A DNA stretch of 64,000 bases. Source: Ectothiorhodospiraceae bacterium (GTDB lineage Bacteria > Pseudomonadota > Gammaproteobacteria > HK1). The position numbers and the translations under genes are program-made. This document shows positions 46,371 to 55,532 of this stretch, piece after piece; the stretch's first letter is position 1, and every line of letters starts with the position of its first letter. Where the stretch lies: NCBI GenBank assembly GCA_024234875.1, contig JACKNM010000008.1, positions 1 to 64,000 on the forward strand, given 5' to 3'. Below the pieces are notes generated by a model that saw only the letters and a list, made by a program, of their open reading frames with translations, ran no database searches and was not told the origin of the DNA.

Positions 46371-46401
46371 CACGCGGTCGGCGTCTGCAGCCGACCGCGT
46401 G
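46371..46401 (+). promoter_or_regulatory. Hairpin between pstS and pstC
   Basis: Perfect 12-base stem (CACGCGGTCGGC with GCCGACCGCGTG) around a 7-base loop, 24 bases after the pstS stop and 35 bases before pstC. It may end part of the transcripts or protect the pstS message, giving more binding protein than permease, as known for other binding-protein operons. There is no T tract. Confidence 0.6.
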
Positions 46402-46435
46402 GCGAGACCCGCACCAGACGCCAACGGCAGCATCG

Positions 46436-47830
46436 ATGACCACCACCACGCTCCTCGTCGCTGCCCTCCTCGCCGTCTCGGCGGTCGTCTTCAATCTCGG
46501 CTGCAACCGCGCGCGGTCGATTCTGCGCGCCGGCGGCGGCGCGTCGGCGCGCATCATGCACTCGCGGCCCCCCTATCACGGGCTGTGGAGCGTGCTGTGG
46601 AGCGTGACGCCGGCGGTGCTGGTGCTCGCGCTGTGGGCGGCAGCCGAGCGCAGCGTGGTCACCGCGCTGGTGGTCGATGCGCTTCCGAGCGCGCTCGGCG
46701 AGCTGCCGCCGGAACGCCTCGGCCTGGTGGTGAACGAGATCCGCAACGTCGCCGCCGGGGTGCTCGCCACGCAGCCCTCCCCGGAGATCGCGGCGGCCGC
46801 GGAGCACTATCGACATCTCTCCGGGGTGAGCCACGGCGCGCTGGCGGTGGTGGTCCTCGCACTCGCGGCGCTCGGCGCCGCGGTCGGGCTGCGTACCATC
46901 GAGCCGTCGCTTCGCGCGCGCAATCACGTCGAGCGTGCGATCTGGGTCTTCCTGGTGGCGAGCTCGACGGTGGCCATCTTCACCACCATCGGCATCGTGC
47001 TCTCCGTGCTCTTCGAGTCGATGCGATTCTTCGCCGCGGTACCGGTCTCGGAGTTCCTGTTCGGAACCGAATGGAGCCCGCAGACCGCCATCCGCGCCGA
47101 TCAGGTGGGCTCCTCCGGCGCGTTCGGGGCGGTGCCGCTGTTCACCGGCACGCTGATGATCTCGTTCATCGCGATGTTGGTCGCGGCGCCGGTCGGCCTC
47201 CTCTCCGCCATCTATCTGGCCGAGTACGCGACGCCCCGGCTGCGCGCGGTGGCCAAGCCGGTGCTCGAGATCCTCGCCGGGATCCCGACCGTGGTCTACG
47301 GGTTCTTCGCCGCGCTGACGGTCGCCCCGTGGCTGCGCGGCGCGGGGGAGGCATTGGGCCTGTCGGTGTCCTCGGAGAGCGCGCTCGCCGCCGGTGTGGT
47401 GATGGGCCTGATGCTGATCCCGTTCATCTCCTCGCTGTCGGACGACGTCATCAACGCCGTCCCGCAGGCGATGCGCGACGGCTCGTACGCACTCGGCGCG
47501 ACACGGTCGGAGACCATCGTCCAGGTGATCATCCCGGCCGCGCTGCCAGGGATCGTCGGTGGCTTCCTGCTGGCGGTCTCACGCGCCATCGGCGAGACCA
47601 TGATCGTGGTGATGGCGGCGGGTCTCGCCGCCAACCTCACCGCCAACCCACTCGAGGCGGTGACCACGGTCACCGTGCAGATCGTGACCCTCCTGGTCGG
47701 CGACCAGGAGTTCGACAGCCCGAAGACCCTGGCCGCGTTCGCACTCGGTCTGGTGTTGTTCGCGGTCACGTTGGTCCTCAACGTCATCGCCCTCCACGTG
47801 GTGCGCAAGTATCGTGAGCAGTACGAGTAG
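46436..47830 (+). CDS. pstC: Phosphate ABC transporter permease PstC
   Basis: 464 residues, about 150 longer than E. coli PstC because of an N-terminal part with extra membrane helices and a periplasmic loop (residues 1-140). The permease core has TGTLMISFIAMLVAAPVGLLSAIYLAEYA, LAGIPTVVYGFF, and the ATPase-contacting loop QAMRDGSYALGATRSETIVQVIIPAALPGIVGG, then AVSRAIGETMIV. Long PstC proteins are also known in Pseudomonas. No strong ribosome site is seen. Ends overlap with pstA by 17 bases. Confidence 0.92.
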   Translation: MTTTTLLVAALLAVSAVVFNLGCNRARSILRAGGGASARIMHSRPPYHGLWSVLWSVTPAVLVLALWAAAERSVVTALVVDALPSALGELPPERLGLVVNEIRNVAAGVLATQPSPEIAAAAEHYRHLSGVSHGALAVVVLALAALGAAVGLRTIEPSLRARNHVERAIWVFLVASSTVAIFTTIGIVLSVLFESMRFFAAVPVSEFLFGTEWSPQTAIRADQVGSSGAFGAVPLFTGTLMISFIAMLVAAPVGLLSAIYLAEYATPRLRAVAKPVLEILAGIPTVVYGFFAALTVAPWLRGAGEALGLSVSSESALAAGVVMGLMLIPFISSLSDDVINAVPQAMRDGSYALGATRSETIVQVIIPAALPGIVGGFLLAVSRAIGETMIVVMAAGLAANLTANPLEAVTTVTVQIVTLLVGDQEFDSPKTLAAFALGLVLFAVTLVLNVIALHVVRKYREQYE

Positions 47831-49133
47831 TCCGCCGACCGGCGCCACCGCAGGTTCGGTCCACACCGACGCCGCGCGCATGGCCCGGCTCGCACGGCGC
47901 CGGCGCGCCGAGCGGCGGTTTCGCGCCTACGGCGTGCTGGCGCTCGCAGTCGGCATCGGTGCCTTGCTCGTGCTGTTCACGAGCATCGCCACCAAGGGCT
48001 ACAGCGCCTTCCTGCAGACCGGGATCATGCTCGACGTGGTCCTCGATCCGGCGGTCCTCGACATCACGGATCCGACCGATGCCGGTCAGCTCGCGCGCGC
48101 CAACTACCAGGCTGCGGTGCGCCGCGCACTGCAGGATCGATTCCCCGATGTGAGCGGGCGACGCGACCGCCGCGCGCTCGCCGGAATCGTCAGCTCCGGC
48201 GCCGGCTTCGAGCTTCGCAAGCTGGTGGAGGACGACCCCACGATCATCGGCACCACGGTGCGCACGTGGCTGCCGGCCGACGACGACATCGACATGCTGG
48301 TGAAGGGTCACATCGACCGCACCGTGCCCGAGGGCGAGCGCCGCGTCGACGATCGCACCATCGCCTGGGTGGATGCGCTGGCCGCTGACGGACGCGTGGA
48401 GCGGCGCTTCAACCGCACGCTCTTCAGCGCTGGTGACTCGCGCGAGCCGGAGCTCGCCGGCATCGCCGGGGCGGTCCTAGGCTCCCTCTACACCCTGCTG
48501 GTCACGCTGGCGCTCTCGTTCCCCATGGGGGTCGCGGCCGCCGTCTACCTCGAGGAGTTCGCGCCGCGAAACCGGTGGACCGACCTCATCGAGGTCAACA
48601 TCAACAACCTGGCGGCGGTCCCGTCGATCGTGTTCGGGCTACTCGGCCTCGCGGTCTTCATCAACTTCTTCGGCCTCCCTCGCTCCGCCCCGGTGGTGGG
48701 TGGGTTGGTGCTCACCTTGATGACCCTGCCGACCATCATCATCGCCAGCCGTGCGGCCCTGAAGTCGGTCCCGCCGTCGATTCGCGAGGCCGCGCTCGGC
48801 ATGGGTGCATCGAAGATGCAGATGATGATGCACCACGTGCTGCCGCTCGCCATGCCGGGAATGCTCACCGGCACGATCATCGGGATGGCACAGGCGCTGG
48901 GTGAGACCGCCCCGCTACTGATGATCGGCATGGTCGCCTTCATCGTCGACCTCCCGGACGGCCCGTTGTCCCCGGCGACCGCGCTGCCGGTGCAGATCTT
49001 CCTGTGGGCGGACAGCCCGGAGCGCGCGTTCGTCGAGCGGACATCGGCGGCGATCCTGGTCCTGCTCGCCTTCCTGATCCTGATGAATGCGGCCGCGGTC
49101 GCGCTTCGCCGGCGTGTCGAGCGGCGCTGGTGA
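47814..49133 (+). CDS. pstA: Phosphate ABC transporter permease PstA
   Basis: 439 residues. Like PstC it is long, owing to a periplasmic insertion of about 130 residues after the first membrane helix (residues 40-65). The core shows [48 protein letters not shown], the coupling loop [31 protein letters not shown] and [13 protein letters not shown]. The start is GTG at 47814, overlapping pstC; ATG at 47880 is possible. The stop lies 1 base before the pstB start. Confidence 0.92.
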   Translation: MSSTSSPPTGATAGSVHTDAARMARLARRRRAERRFRAYGVLALAVGIGALLVLFTSIATKGYSAFLQTGIMLDVVLDPAVLDITDPTDAGQLARANYQAAVRRALQDRFPDVSGRRDRRALAGIVSSGAGFELRKLVEDDPTIIGTTVRTWLPADDDIDMLVKGHIDRTVPEGERRVDDRTIAWVDALAADGRVERRFNRTLFSAGDSREPELAGIAGAVLGSLYTLLVTLALSFPMGVAAAVYLEEFAPRNRWTDLIEVNINNLAAVPSIVFGLLGLAVFINFFGLPRSAPVVGGLVLTLMTLPTIIIASRAALKSVPPSIREAALGMGASKMQMMMHHVLPLAMPGMLTGTIIGMAQALGETAPLLMIGMVAFIVDLPDGPLSPATALPVQIFLWADSPERAFVERTSAAILVLLAFLILMNAAAVALRRRVERRW

Positions 49134-49134
49134 G

Positions 49135-50064
49135 ATGGCCGACGACCCGATGCCCAATGGCGCAGACGAGGAACGCCCGATGCAACAGGTGAACGCGCCG
49201 CGGTCCACTCTCGCCGACCGCGCGACACCACGATTCGGCCAGTCACGCGCGGTGTCCCTGGACACCGGCACCCTCGACGGCGAGACCGTCGGCGAGATCA
49301 CGGTCGACAATCCGAAGATGACGACCCGGGCGGTCGACGTTCACTACGGCGACAAGCACGCGATCATGGCCGTGAGCCTCGATATCGGCGAGAACGAGGT
49401 CATCGCGATGATCGGGCCGTCGGGGTGTGGGAAGTCGACCTTCCTGCGCTGCCTCAACCGGATGAACGACACCATCGAGGGGTGCCGGGTCGGCGGCGAG
49501 ATTCGGCTGGAGGGGCGAGACATCCACGACCCCCAGCTCGATGTCGTCCAGCTTCGGGCGCGGGTCGGGATGGTCTTCCAGAAGCCCAACCCGTTTCCGA
49601 AGTCGATCTACGACAACGTCGCCTATGGCCCGCGCATCCACGGTCTGGTGTCCGATCGCGCGGAGACCGACGCCATCGTCCAGCGCAGCCTCGAGCGCGC
49701 GGGGCTCTGGAACGAGGTGAAGGACCGTCTCGCCCAGCCCGGCACCGGCCTCTCGGGCGGACAGCAGCAACGGCTGTGCATCGCGCGCGCGATCGCCGTC
49801 GACCCCGAGGTGATCCTGATGGACGAGCCCTGCTCGGCCCTCGATCCGATCGCGACCGCACGCATCGAGGAGCTGATCGACGAGCTGCGGGCCAATTACA
49901 CGATCGCCATCGTGACCCATTCGATGCAGCAAGCGGCCCGCGTGTCGCAACGCACCGCGTACTTCCATCTCGGGCGCCTGGTCGAGGTCGGTGAGACGAA
50001 CCAGATCTTCACCAATCCACGCCACAAGCTGACCGAGGACTACATCACCGGTCGCTTCGGGTAA
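49135..50064 (+). CDS. pstB: Phosphate ABC transporter ATPase PstB
   Basis: 309 residues. ABC ATPase with Walker [21 protein letters not shown] loop [18 protein letters not shown], signature [14 protein letters not shown], Walker [14 protein letters not shown] and H loop [13 protein letters not shown], all specific for PstB. An N-terminal extension of about 60 residues precedes the core; an in-frame ATG at 49180 has a better ribosome site (GAGGAA) and would shorten it by 15 residues. Confidence 0.96.
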   Translation: MADDPMPNGADEERPMQQVNAPRSTLADRATPRFGQSRAVSLDTGTLDGETVGEITVDNPKMTTRAVDVHYGDKHAIMAVSLDIGENEVIAMIGPSGCGKSTFLRCLNRMNDTIEGCRVGGEIRLEGRDIHDPQLDVVQLRARVGMVFQKPNPFPKSIYDNVAYGPRIHGLVSDRAETDAIVQRSLERAGLWNEVKDRLAQPGTGLSGGQQQRLCIARAIAVDPEVILMDEPCSALDPIATARIEELIDELRANYTIAIVTHSMQQAARVSQRTAYFHLGRLVEVGETNQIFTNPRHKLTEDYITGRFG

Positions 50065-50116
50065 TCTCCGAGCGGCCCGAGCGCCGCGCGGCGGCGCGAA
50101 GACAGAGGCGGTGACC

Positions 50117-50857
50117 ATGGGCGGGTCCAGAGATCGCGCGAGTGACGAGCACACGGTCCGGCGGTTCGACCACGAGTTGCAGGACCTGAGCGCGCTGGTG
50201 ATGCGTATGGGCGGACTGGTCGAGGAGCAGATCGGTGCCGCCATGCGCGCGCTGCGGGCGGAGGATCCGGAGCAGGCCCGCGAGGTCATCGCCCGCGACC
50301 ACGTCGTCAACTTCATGCAGGTCCAGGCCGACGAGCAGATCGTGAACCTGCTCGCGCTGCGCCAGCCGATGGGGCGCGATCTGCGCATGATCATGTCGCT
50401 GGGCAAGACGGTGACCGATCTCGAGCGGGTCGGCGACGAGGCGGAGCGGATCGCGCGGATGACCATCCACATCTACAACACCCCGGCCCTGGTGCCAGCA
50501 CCACGGCTGCTGCGCGACACGGGGTCGATGTCCCGCCTCGCGGTGGCGATGCTGCGCGATGCGCTCGACGCGCTCGCGCGTCTCGACGTCGCACAGGCGC
50601 TGGCGATCGCCCGCCGTGATGCCGAGCTGGATGCCGAGTTCCAGGCCGCGCTGCGGCGGCTGGCGACGTTCATCCTCGAGGATCCCCGCAACGTCGGTCA
50701 CACCATCAATGCGACCTTCATCCTCAAGTCCCTGGAGCGGATCGGGGATCACGCCAAGAACATCGCCGAGTACGTCGTCTACCTGGTCAAGGGCAAGGAC
50801 GTGCGGCACGTGAGCCCGGAGAGCCTCGGCCGTGACCTGCTCGAGAGTCGGGCCTGA
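50117..50857 (+). CDS. phoU: PhoU phosphate-signalling protein (second copy)
   Basis: 246 residues. Two PhoU bundles with KTVTDLERVGDEAERIAR and LKSLERIGDHAKNIAEYVVYLVKGKD, the metal-cluster motifs. It follows pstB by 52 bases and is the classical pst-linked PhoU. It differs clearly from the other copy (roughly one third identical by eye), so the two are not a recent duplication. AGAGG precedes the ATG; a GTG lies two codons upstream. Confidence 0.95.
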   Translation: MGGSRDRASDEHTVRRFDHELQDLSALVMRMGGLVEEQIGAAMRALRAEDPEQAREVIARDHVVNFMQVQADEQIVNLLALRQPMGRDLRMIMSLGKTVTDLERVGDEAERIARMTIHIYNTPALVPAPRLLRDTGSMSRLAVAMLRDALDALARLDVAQALAIARRDAELDAEFQAALRRLATFILEDPRNVGHTINATFILKSLERIGDHAKNIAEYVVYLVKGKDVRHVSPESLGRDLLESRA

Positions 50858-50878
50858 CCCCGCGCCGACGGCACGCGA

Positions 50879-51682
50879 TTGAGCGCCGGTCCACGCCCCG
50901 ACCCGACACGGACCCGCCTGCTCGAGCGGGTCGGGCTCGGGACCGATGCCTGGGAGGTCTGGGAGGACGACCACCTGCGCTGGCTACAGCTCGGCGACGG
51001 CACGGTGCAGAGCATGATGCACCGCGACCGACCGGCTGCACTGGCATTGCCGTACACGCGCGCGATGGCGGCGTCGCTGCTGTTCGAGCCGCGACCGCAA
51101 ACGGCCCTCCTCCTCGGGCTCGGAGGCGGGTCGCTGGCGCGGTTCCTCGGCGCCACGGTGCCGGGCATCGGTCTGCGCGCGGCCGAGCTCGACCCCGAGG
51201 TGGTGCGCCTCGCGCGCACGTACTTCGCGCTCCCGCCGGGGCTCGACGCCATCGCGGTCGCCGACGCGCGCATCGTCCTCGCCGACCAGCCCGACCCGGC
51301 GGACCTCGTGCTGGTGGACCTGTTCGGGGTCGAGGGGCTGCCGCGCTTCGTGCTCGAGCCGGACCTCTACCGGCTGATCCGAATGCGCCTTTCGCCAGCC
51401 GGCATCGTCGTCGCCAACCTGTGGGTAAGAGACGACGACGAGTTCCTCGGCGTCATCGGTGGGATGCGCGAGGTCTTCGACGGCCGGGTCCTGGTGATCG
51501 ACGTCCCGGGCTTTCGCAACCTCGTCGCGATCGCGTTCGCCTCACCCGCGGCCGGTCATCCCATCGCCGAGCTGAGAGCCCGCGCGCGGGAGCTTCGCCA
51601 CCGCACCGGGGTCGACTTCGGATCGCTGGTCGAGCGGCTGACCGTCTGCAACCTGGTCCATCGCGGCGCGCTCGTCCCCTGA
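50879..51682 (+). CDS. Spermidine-synthase-like protein
   Basis: 267 residues. Rossmann-type methyltransferase fold of the polyamine aminopropyltransferase group: LLLGLGGGSLARFL, AAELDPEVVRLARTYF, VLVDLFGVEGLP and an N-terminal beta hairpin with LQLGDGTVQSMMH. The DxxD-type pair that holds the polyamine amine is not obvious (DLFGVE), so substrate may differ from spermidine. No S-adenosylmethionine decarboxylase gene is near. Start is TTG at 50879, 21 bases after phoU; the ribosome site is weak. Confidence 0.75.
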   Translation: MSAGPRPDPTRTRLLERVGLGTDAWEVWEDDHLRWLQLGDGTVQSMMHRDRPAALALPYTRAMAASLLFEPRPQTALLLGLGGGSLARFLGATVPGIGLRAAELDPEVVRLARTYFALPPGLDAIAVADARIVLADQPDPADLVLVDLFGVEGLPRFVLEPDLYRLIRMRLSPAGIVVANLWVRDDDEFLGVIGGMREVFDGRVLVIDVPGFRNLVAIAFASPAAGHPIAELRARARELRHRTGVDFGSLVERLTVCNLVHRGALVP

Positions 51683-51706
51683 GTCCCCGGTGCGGCGGTC
51701 GGCCGC

Positions 51707-53029
51707 CTACTGCTCTCGCAGCGCGCGTCCGAAGCTGTCCACGATCGGGCTCATCAGGTAGCTGAACAGCGTGCGCTCCCCGGTCCGGATCATCACCTCC
51801 GCCGGCATCCCGGGGTGGAGGGTCAGCTCGTCGAGCCCGACCTGTCCCTCCACCAGGGCCACGCGGACCTTGTAGAACGACTCGCCGGTGTTGGGGTCGA
51901 CCAGGCGGTCCGCGGACACGTGGCGCACGACGCCCTCGAAGCTCGGGGTCGAGCGCTGCTTGAAGGCGGTCAGCCGCACCAGCGCGGAGAGTCCGGGGTG
52001 GACGCTGTCGATGTCGGTCGGCAGCAATCGCGCCTCGATGATCAGGGAGTCCTCACCGGGGACCAGGTCCATCAACGGCTCGCCGGGGGCGATGACGCCG
52101 CCAGGGGTATGGACCTGGAGATTGACCACCACGCCGGAGACCGGGGCGATGACCTCGGTCCGCCGCAGCACGTCCTCGGCCGCCGCGATGCGCTCACGCA
52201 GGTCCGCGATCTCGGTCTCCACCTCGCGCAGCTCGGCCACCACCTCGGTCAGACTGGCAGCGCGGAGATCGTCGACCTGCAGGCGGGTCTCCCCGATGCG
52301 TTGCTCGGCGCGGGCGACCGCGGCCCGGTTCTGCGCGCGCTCGCCCTCGATGCGGGCGGCGTCACGCTCGAGCGCGAGCAGGCGCGAGCTGGGCTCGATG
52401 CCCTTCTGCACCATGCTGCGCACCGCCGCCATCTCCTTGCCCATGAGCGTGAGCGCACGGTCCTGGGTGGCGATCTCGCCGCGCATGCCGGCAATCTCCT
52501 CCTCGAGCTGGCGCACCCGACGCGCCAGGATCGCCTCGCGATTGGCGAGCTGCTCGCGACGCGCGGTGAAGATGCGCACCTGCCCGTCGAGAACGTGCTG
52601 GATCTCCGAATCGGCGTGCGCCTGCTCGACGAGCCCCGGAGGAAAGGTCACCGCCTCCAGACCGTCACGCTCTGCCACGAGTCGAGCGGCGCGCGCCTCG
52701 GCCGCGCGTAGCTGCCCGACCAGAAGCCCGTGCCGAATCCGGCTCTGGGTGGCATCGAGCCGCAGCACCACCTCTCCCGCGCGCACCTCCGTCGCCTCGT
52801 CGACCAGGATCTCGGACACGATCCCGCCCTCGAGGTGCTGCAAGGTCTTGCGCTGGGTGAGCACCGTGAGCACCCCGGGCGCGATCGCGGCACTGTCGAG
52901 CGGCGCAAGCGCCGCCCATGCGCCGAAACCACCGAAGAACGCGGCCACCACCAGGGATCCGGCCAGCACCAGGCCGCTCACCCGCATGGCGCGCAGCGGT
53001 CGCTCGGCATCGGCAGGTGCGGTGACCAT
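51707..53029 (-). CDS. Type I secretion membrane-fusion protein (HlyD/PrsE type)
   Basis: 440 residues. One N-terminal membrane helix (about residues 17-40), a biotinyl-lipoyl half-motif (LQHLEGGIVSEILVDEATEVRAGEVVLRLD), a long coiled coil (residues 100-280), the second lipoyl half (VIAPVSGVVVNLQVHTPGGVI) and a beta-barrel ending YLMSPIVDSFGRALREQ, the typical PrsE end. It joins the ABC exporter to an outer-membrane TolC-like channel, which is not in the window. Start overlaps the exporter stop (TGATG). Confidence 0.92.
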   Translation of the reverse strand: MVTAPADAERPLRAMRVSGLVLAGSLVVAAFFGGFGAWAALAPLDSAAIAPGVLTVLTQRKTLQHLEGGIVSEILVDEATEVRAGEVVLRLDATQSRIRHGLLVGQLRAAEARAARLVAERDGLEAVTFPPGLVEQAHADSEIQHVLDGQVRIFTARREQLANREAILARRVRQLEEEIAGMRGEIATQDRALTLMGKEMAAVRSMVQKGIEPSSRLLALERDAARIEGERAQNRAAVARAEQRIGETRLQVDDLRAASLTEVVAELREVETEIADLRERIAAAEDVLRRTEVIAPVSGVVVNLQVHTPGGVIAPGEPLMDLVPGEDSLIIEARLLPTDIDSVHPGLSALVRLTAFKQRSTPSFEGVVRHVSADRLVDPNTGESFYKVRVALVEGQVGLDELTLHPGMPAEVMIRTGERTLFSYLMSPIVDSFGRALREQ

Positions 53030-54789
53030 CAGCGTTCCTCCCGCCGGGCGCCGGCGAGCGACACCGCCGCCGGGGCGAGGCCGCCGGTCCCGGTCACGCC
53101 CGGTGCCGCGACGCGGCCCATCACCTCGTCGCGGTTGCCGAAGGCCGCCACCGCGCCGGCGCGAAGCATGAGCATCTTGTCCATCGTCGCCATCAGGCTC
53201 GGCCGGTGCGCAACCAGCACGACAGTGGTACCGCGCTCGGCGAGCTTGCCGAGCGCCACGACGAGAGCCTGCTCGCCCTCGCTGTCGAGGCTCGCGTTCG
53301 GCTCGTCGAGGACCACCAGCCGCGGCCGTCCGAACACCGCGCGGGCGAGCGCGATGCGCTGGCGCTGCCCACCCGAGAGCACACCCCCGCCGGGCCCGAT
53401 CACGGTGTCGTATCCGTTGGGCAGCGCGAGGATCATGTCGTGCGCGCCGGCGAGCTGCGCTGCCGCCACGACCTCCTCGTCCGGCGCGGCAGGCGCCATG
53501 CGGGCGATGTTCTCGCGCACCGTGCCCGCGAACAGCTCGACGTTCTGCGGCAGGTAGCCGAGCCAACGCCCGCGGTCACTCGCGTTCCAACGCGTCAGGT
53601 CCGCGCCGTCGAGACGCACGCTGCCGCGGGTGGGTGCGAGACTACCCACCAGGTGACGCACCAGCGTGGTCTTGCCGGCCGCCGACGGTCCGATCAATCC
53701 GAGCGCAGTGCCCGGCTCCAGCCGAAAGCTCACGTCGCGCAGAATCGGCGTGGTGCTGCCGCGTGGTATGTAGATCAACCCCTCGACCGTCAGCGCGCCC
53801 TGCGGCTCCGGCAACGTCATCGAGCCGGCGGCATCCAGATCCGTCTCGAGCAAGGCGCGCACTCGGCGATAGGCGGCCTGCGCCGCAATCATCACCTTCC
53901 AGCCGTTGATGCTCTGCTCGACCGGCGCCATCGCTCGGCCGGCGATGATCGAGGCGGCAATCATCGCCCCGCCGGTGAGCTGGTTGCGGGTCACCAGCCA
54001 GGCGCCGACGCCGAGCATCGTGAGCTGCAGCAGGAGTCGAAACCCGCGCGCCGCGGCGCCGATGGCACTCGCGCGGTCACTGGCCACCGCGTGGTGCCCG
54101 AGGAACTGCTCGCTGGTTGCACGCCATCGCGCCTGCAGCGTGCTCATCATGCCGAGCGCCTCGATGACGTCGGCATTGCGAACCGCGGCATCGGCCTCGT
54201 TCAGGGCGCGAGCCGACTGTGCGTTGGCCTCCGCCGCCGGGCGGCGGGTGGCGAGCTCATTGGTCAACGCGAGTGCGAACAGTGCGAGGGCGCCACCCAC
54301 CGAGACCCAGCCGAGGAGCGGGTGCACGAAGAACACCACGGCGAGGAAGACGGGCACGAACGGCGCGTCGAAGAGCGCGAACACCGCCGGGCCACTCAGA
54401 TAGTTGCGCACCGAGGCGAGATCCCGGAGTCCCTGCGCCCCGATGACCGCCACGCCACGTGCCGCCAACAGCCCGACATTGCCGAGCACGTCGGGTGCGA
54501 GCGCGCGGTCGAGCCAGGTGCCCACCCGGCTCATGATCATCGCGCGGATGGCCTCCAGCACCCCGAGGACCAGGACCGCGAACCCCGCGATGACCGTCAA
54601 TGCCATCAGGGTGTCGAGATTCCGGGTCGCGAGCACCCGGTCGAACACCTGCATCATGTAGATGGGCACCACCAACATGAGCAGGCTGATGGCCAGGCTG
54701 AAGACCCCGACCATGACGAACGCGAGGCGACACGCACGAAGCGCGTCGCGGAGCGCCGCGGGCGCTCCGCGCGCTGCTGGTGCCTCCAT
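53029..54789 (-). CDS. Type I secretion ABC exporter (PrsD/HlyB type, no C39 domain)
   Basis: 586 residues. Six membrane helices in an ABC exporter domain, then the ATPase with GPSAAGKTTLVRHLVG, Q loop GYLPQNVELFAGTVRENIARM, signature LSGGQRQRIALARAVFG, Walker B VVLDEPNASLD and H loop VLVAHRPSLM. It has no N-terminal C39 peptidase domain, so it exports proteins with a C-terminal uncleaved signal, such as the RTX protein upstream. Start ATG at 54789 (GTG at 54792 just before). Confidence 0.92.
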   Translation of the reverse strand: MEAPAARGAPAALRDALRACRLAFVMVGVFSLAISLLMLVVPIYMMQVFDRVLATRNLDTLMALTVIAGFAVLVLGVLEAIRAMIMSRVGTWLDRALAPDVLGNVGLLAARGVAVIGAQGLRDLASVRNYLSGPAVFALFDAPFVPVFLAVVFFVHPLLGWVSVGGALALFALALTNELATRRPAAEANAQSARALNEADAAVRNADVIEALGMMSTLQARWRATSEQFLGHHAVASDRASAIGAAARGFRLLLQLTMLGVGAWLVTRNQLTGGAMIAASIIAGRAMAPVEQSINGWKVMIAAQAAYRRVRALLETDLDAAGSMTLPEPQGALTVEGLIYIPRGSTTPILRDVSFRLEPGTALGLIGPSAAGKTTLVRHLVGSLAPTRGSVRLDGADLTRWNASDRGRWLGYLPQNVELFAGTVRENIARMAPAAPDEEVVAAAQLAGAHDMILALPNGYDTVIGPGGGVLSGGQRQRIALARAVFGRPRLVVLDEPNASLDSEGEQALVVALGKLAERGTTVVLVAHRPSLMATMDKMLMLRAGAVAAFGNRDEVMGRVAAPGVTGTGGLAPAAVSLAGARREER

Positions 54790-54861
54790 CACTGCCGATG
54801 CTCCGCGAGCGCGCGCGAGCCGCTACTCACCGTCCGACCGTCGTGGGCATCGGGCGTGTCG

Positions 54862-55395
54862 CTATCGGCCGCGCCGGCGCCAGCCCGTCGCGACCAGCGT
54901 CAGTGCGAGCGCGGCCAGCGGCACCATGGGCTCGTCCACCGACACCGTCGGCGCGAGTCGGATGGAGCCCTCGGCGACCACGCTCGAGGTCGGGTCGGTG
55001 AACTGGAACGCGGTGTCGAAGCTACCGAATCGGAGGTCCACCGCAACGCCGAGTCCCAGGCCCGTCAGGCCGCGCGCATCGAGATCGAGTGACAGCAGCC
55101 GCCCGGACGTGCTCTCGATCTCGACGGTGGCGAAGAGCGCATCTCCGGTGACGGCCGTCAGCGCGCCGCCGAAGTCCAGCTCGAAGCCGACCAGATCGAA
55201 GAAATCACTGCCCGGGACCGAGAAGAGCGGGGGATCCTGGAACTCGAGGAAGCCCTTCACGGACCCGTCACCGACGTTGGCGGCGGAGCCGGTGGTCGCC
55301 ACGATCTCGCCGACCACGTCCAATCGCACCGCCTGAGCCGGCGCCGCCACTGCGAGCAAGGCCGCCAGGCCGAGCACCACGCTGAATCGCTTCAT
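54862..55395 (-). CDS. Exported protein with PEP-CTERM-like tail, unknown function
   Basis: 177 residues, not recognised. Sec signal peptide (MKRFSVVLGLAALLAVAAPAQA, cleavage after AQA). The mature domain is rich in Asp, Gly, Phe and Val with FLEFQDPPLFSVPGSDFFDLVGFELDFG and looks like a beta-sandwich. The end DEPMVPLAALALTLVATGWRRRGR is an EP motif, hydrophobic helix and Arg cluster, like PEP-CTERM sorting tails, although the first Pro is missing. GGGGAGAG lies 9 bases before the ATG. It lies between the RTX gene and the exporter, same strand. No exosortase is in the window. Confidence 0.65.
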   Translation of the reverse strand: MKRFSVVLGLAALLAVAAPAQAVRLDVVGEIVATTGSAANVGDGSVKGFLEFQDPPLFSVPGSDFFDLVGFELDFGGALTAVTGDALFATVEIESTSGRLLSLDLDARGLTGLGLGVAVDLRFGSFDTAFQFTDPTSSVVAEGSIRLAPTVSVDEPMVPLAALALTLVATGWRRRGR

Positions 55396-55532
55396 CTGCA
55401 CACTCTCCCCAATGCTCTCTTTGTCCGCCACCGTCGTCGCCACGTCAACTGGCTCTCGTCCAGGCTGCGCCCCGGGTCACATCCCGGCGCGCTCGCCGGC
55501 CGGCCGATGGCGGGATTGCTTCCAGTTCCCGA

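Noticed and set aside
51691..51707. Hairpin between the spermidine-synthase-like gene and the HlyD gene
   Set aside because: Only a 5-base stem, and it overlaps the HlyD stop codon; too weak to call a terminator.
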